Source of the DNA: DAOUKH01 sp965207995
GTDB lineage: Bacteria > Chloroflexota > Dehalococcoidia > SHYB01
Length of the DNA stretch: 64,000 bases
Direction: 5' to 3'
Assembly: GCA_965207995.1 (NCBI GenBank)
Contig: CBDBNG010000001.1
Location: 434,001-498,000, forward strand
A program made the translations under genes and the position numbers. The notes under the pieces are model-generated. The model did no database searches, was not told where the DNA came from, and saw only the letters and a list, made by a program, of their open reading frames with translations. This document shows, piece after piece, positions 61,899 to 64,000 of the stretch (position 1 is its first letter; every line of letters begins with the position of its first letter).

Positions 61899-62501
61899 AT
61901 GGCGTCTCAATCGACCGTTACCGTGCTCGATCCTTCGGGGCATGTCTTTCAGGAGGACGTGGGGCTGGCGCGCCGGCTCGACGACCTTGCGGGGCAGACG
62001 GTGGGCCTGCTCGACGACGGGCTGGCCTTCTCCGACGCCTTCCTGGAGCGGATCGGCGAGCTGCTCGAGGAGCGCGCCGGCGTCGGGACGGTGATCGCGC
62101 GGCAGAAGCCGAACCTCTCGGCGCCGGCGCCGAAGCCCATGATCGAGGAGCTGGTGAACGAGGTGGACTTCGCCGTCGTCGGGGTGGGCGGCTGAGGCTC
62201 CTGCTCGTCGTGCTGTACGCACGACGCGGTGACCCTCGAAGGCAAGGGCATCCCCACCGCGGTGATCATCGAGGACGGCTTCAAGGAGCTGGCCTACGCC
62301 AAGCGACGGCAGATGGGGCTGGAGAGCCTGGAGCCGATCATCATCCCCGGCATCATGGGCTCCCGCGAGGAGGCCCGCGGCATGGCCGACGGCGCCTTCG
62401 ACGGCGTCGTCGAGTGGCTGCGCCGCGGTGGCACGTCGCGGGAGCGACGCGAGGAAGCCGCCGCCGAGCCCAAGGCGCGCGCCGCCGAGGCGGGCCGGTA
62501 G
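61899..62501 (+). CDS. UGSC-family selenoprotein (in-frame TGA = Sec99)
   Basis: This 200-residue protein is readable only if the TGA at 62193-62195 is selenocysteine. The N-half (VTVLDPSGHVFQEDVGLARR through ELVNEVDFAVVGVGG) is followed by Sec-G-S-C and SSCCTHDAVTLEGKGIPTAV, then IIPGIMGSREEARGMADGAF. The U-G-S-C motif defines a known family of bacterial selenoproteins and Cys homologues whose reaction is not established. An 8-bp hairpin follows the TGA. The start ATG has GGAG six bases upstream; ATG 61887 is an alternative. The stop lies 3 bp before the next ATG, a tight coupling that only makes sense if the whole frame is translated. Confidence 0.9.
62206..62226 (+). promoter_or_regulatory. 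Candidate bacterial SECIS hairpin in the UGSC gene
   Basis: CGTCGTGC and GCACGACG form a perfect 8-bp stem with a TGTAC loop. The loop starts 19 nt after the TGA and has G in its second position, which fits the bacterial SECIS model. Confidence 0.75.
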
Positions 62502-62504
62502 CGC

Positions 62505-63590
62505 ATGGCGACAGCCAAGGAATCGCCGCTGGAGCGCTTCGACCGCGAGGCGACGTGGGCGTCGTTCCGCGCGACGATCGAGTCCTTCTACGACAAGGGT
62601 TGGACCGACGGCCTGCCGGTGATCCCGCCGACCGACGACGCCGTCGCCGAAATGATGGCGGCGGTGGACCGCGACCCGGCGGAGGTGATCGGCATCGTAC
62701 CGCCGCGCCAGGGGGTCGCCACTATTGAGTCGGTGGCGGCGAATGCGGTCATGGCGGGCTGCAAGCCGGCGTACTTTCCGGTGGTCGTCGCGGCGGTCGA
62801 GGCGATGCTCGACGAGCGGCTCAACATCAACGGCGTCCAGGCGACGACGAACGCCTGCGCGCCGCTGACCATCGTCAGCGGGCCGATCGTCCAGGAGCTT
62901 GGCATCAACGCGGGGTCGAACCTGTTCGGCCACGGCTACCGGGCCAACGCGACGATCGGCCGCGCGGTGCGCCTCGTACTGGTCGTCCTCGGCGGCGGCT
63001 ACCCGGAGACGGGGGACAAGTCGCCCCTGGGAATGCCCGGAAAGTTTACGTTTTGTATAGGAGAATCGCCGTCGAGCCCGTGGGGGCCGCTGCACGCCGA
63101 GCGCGGCCTCGGCGATCACGCCAGCGGGGTGACGGTGATGGCGGTCGACGCGCCCCGCGCCTTCATGACGCCGGAGGACCTCGACCCCGTCGCGTCGCTG
63201 GAGTCCATCGCCGTCGAGATCACGCATATCACGCATAACGTCCACCACGGCGGCGAGTACCTTCTGGTGCTGAACCCGCTCGTCGCCAAGAGCCTCGCCG
63301 ACCACGGCTGGGAGCGCGGCGACATTCGCTACTTCCTCTACGAGAACGCCCGCGTCCCGATGGAGGATTTTCTCAAGACGCAGGAGCGCCGGGGCGTCAC
63401 CAACCCCAACAACAAGGCGCGCTGGCCCAAGTGGCTGGAGTCGGCGGGGCCGGAATCGCGGGTCCCCGCCATCCGCCGCGTCGACGACCTCGTGATCACC
63501 GTCGCCGGCGGCACCCAACTCACGTGGAGCGCCCTCCTCGGCGGCTGGGGCAACTTCGGCGGCTGGGCGGTGACGCGGCCGGTGGGGTAG
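62505..63590 (+). CDS. Uncharacterised GDGLP-motif protein, paralogue B (UGSC partner)
   Basis: This 361-residue protein of unknown function is homologous to 51956-52969. It has KGWTDGLPVIPPT, AANAVMAGCKPAYFPVVVAA, NAGSNLFGHGYRANATIGRA and PGKFTFCIGE. Several Gly-rich turns and the repeated VVVAAVEAM helix suggest an alpha/beta fold. Its ATG lies 3 bp after the stop of the UGSC selenoprotein gene, so the two are co-translated and probably act together. The last 40 residues (VITVAGGTQLTWSALLGGWG) correspond to the VRIVVGGGMAGAFSAVIPTW segment in the paralogue. Confidence 0.78.
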   Translation: MATAKESPLERFDREATWASFRATIESFYDKGWTDGLPVIPPTDDAVAEMMAAVDRDPAEVIGIVPPRQGVATIESVAANAVMAGCKPAYFPVVVAAVEAMLDERLNINGVQATTNACAPLTIVSGPIVQELGINAGSNLFGHGYRANATIGRAVRLVLVVLGGGYPETGDKSPLGMPGKFTFCIGESPSSPWGPLHAERGLGDHASGVTVMAVDAPRAFMTPEDLDPVASLESIAVEITHITHNVHHGGEYLLVLNPLVAKSLADHGWERGDIRYFLYENARVPMEDFLKTQERRGVTNPNNKARWPKWLESAGPESRVPAIRRVDDLVITVAGGTQLTWSALLGGWGNFGGWAVTRPVG

Positions 63591-63619
63591 GGGCGCCGTG
63601 GGCGAGTGACACAGGCAAC

Positions 63620-63649
63620 TTGACCCTACCATTTATGGCGCTCGATAAT
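63620..63649 (+). promoter_or_regulatory. Candidate sigma70 promoter for the terminal Zn-ribbon gene
   Basis: TTGACC (63620-63625) and GATAAT (63644-63649) are separated by 18 bp, about 100 bp ahead of the ATG at 63747. Confidence 0.45.
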
Positions 63650-63746
63650 GTTCGCGACGCAGCATCCTGTAGAAAGTGGTCGGCGGGCAAGGTTGACGGG
63701 CGTTCATTCTCCCTCACCGGTAAGGGCCTGCCGTATAGGAGAAGGA

Positions 63747-64000
63747 ATGGTGTCTCAAGACAGGGAACTCACCTGCCGCCGCTGCAGAGTCGCGGCGCAG
63801 GTCGATATCATCAACGGGGAGGTTGACCGCATCACCTGCCCATCCTGCGGAGTCTCGCTGGAAGGAGCAGCAGCTCGGAATGCCCCTGCCGAGCAGGCCC
63901 TGCACTACGCGGCGAAGGAATTCTCGGACATGCTTGGCCGAACGTTCCGTAAGGGTGGGGCCGTCGAATACCAGCCAGGCCGTCTCAAGTATCCGGGCGG
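63747..64000 (+). CDS. Zn-ribbon protein of unknown function (3' truncated by window edge)
   Basis: An open frame starts at an ATG behind AGGAGAAGGA and runs to the window end. It begins MVSQDRELTCRRCRVAAQVD and continues with GEVDRITCPSCGVSLEG. The CxxC (CRRC) and CxxC (CPSC) pairs form a small zinc ribbon, followed by AEQALHYAAKEFSDMLGRTF. At least 84 codons are visible. I do not recognise the family, and its role is unknown. Confidence 0.65.
   Translation, partial: MVSQDRELTCRRCRVAAQVDIINGEVDRITCPSCGVSLEGAAARNAPAEQALHYAAKEFSDMLGRTFRKGGAVEYQPGRLKYPG

Noticed and set aside
62229..62501. Second half of the UGSC gene as a separate small gene
   Set aside because: It is in the same frame as the upstream half, its first candidate start lies after the conserved GSC segment, and no ribosome-binding site precedes it.

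Overview
The window is about two-thirds G+C and densely packed with genes on both strands. Its content suggests an uncultured Chloroflexota bacterium of the Dehalococcoidia/SAR202 type. The reasons are five CaiB/BaiF-family CoA-transferases, several COG2159-type amidohydrolases, PrpD, thiolase/HMG-CoA-synthase-like condensing enzymes with Zn-ribbon/OB-fold partners, an HMGL-type (Re-citrate/homocitrate-like) synthase, and families of short G+C-rich repeats between genes. The taxonomic call is inference from gene content, since there is no rRNA in the window.

Layout. 1-6.2 kb: two amidohydrolases, carB, and a convergent, divergent aspartate carbamoyltransferase. 6.3-12 kb: BtuF-like binding protein, a tightly coupled CaiB pair, HtpX, a HAD phosphatase, a small membrane protein. 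12-24.7 kb: MBL hydrolase and M16 peptidase, nitroreductase, two tandem EthD-like paralogues, a carboxymuconolactone decarboxylase-like protein, a third CaiB, a YfcE-type phosphoesterase, a GlcD-like flavoprotein, pyruvate kinase, and a Ser/Thr kinase with an external PQQ-type propeller. 24.7-31.6 kb: second CaiB pair, Zn-ribbon/thiolase pair, tRNA-Arg, a 3-hydroxyisobutyrate dehydrogenase homologue, PrpD. 31.6-39.5 kb: a small exporter, an HTH protein, a pseudopilin-like protein, a ferredoxin:thioredoxin reductase catalytic subunit with an in-frame TGA, VOC, thiolase and HMGS-like genes, SDR and MEMO. 39.6-47.1 kb: radC, an HD oxygenase-like gene, then the minus-strand core block tRNA-Thr, tRNA-Tyr, tRNA-Thr, tuf, rpmG, secE, nusG, rplK, rplA, rplJ, rplL. 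47.2-57 kb: D-aminoacylase-like hydrolase, amt and glnB, GNAT, a GDGLP-motif protein, HMGL-type synthase, acyl-CoA synthetase. 57-64 kb: lower-G+C genes with an SDR remnant, an ERG4/ERG24-like membrane reductase, an M20 peptidase, a UGSC-family selenoprotein with a GDGLP-motif partner, and the start of a Zn-ribbon gene.

The most notable result is selenocysteine. Two unrelated genes, FTR catalytic subunit (33230-33667) and UGSC protein (61899-62501), each carry one in-frame TGA where a redox Cys/Sec is expected. Each has a perfect 7-8 bp hairpin downstream, with its apical loop starting 19-21 nt after the TGA, as expected of a bacterial SECIS. In both, the protein continues in frame with family-like sequence to a normal stop. 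In the FTR the Sec replaces the last Cys of the third motif, which is one of the two active-site disulfide cysteines of the family. Ordinary gene calling cuts both genes at the TGA.

A second unusual feature is a duplicated, inverted intergenic element (about 41.0 and 54.5-54.8 kb). Each copy has a consensus sigma70 promoter, a LexA-box-like palindrome at the predicted start of transcription, and a tandem array of roughly 60-bp hairpin-containing units. Neither copy encodes an evident conserved protein.
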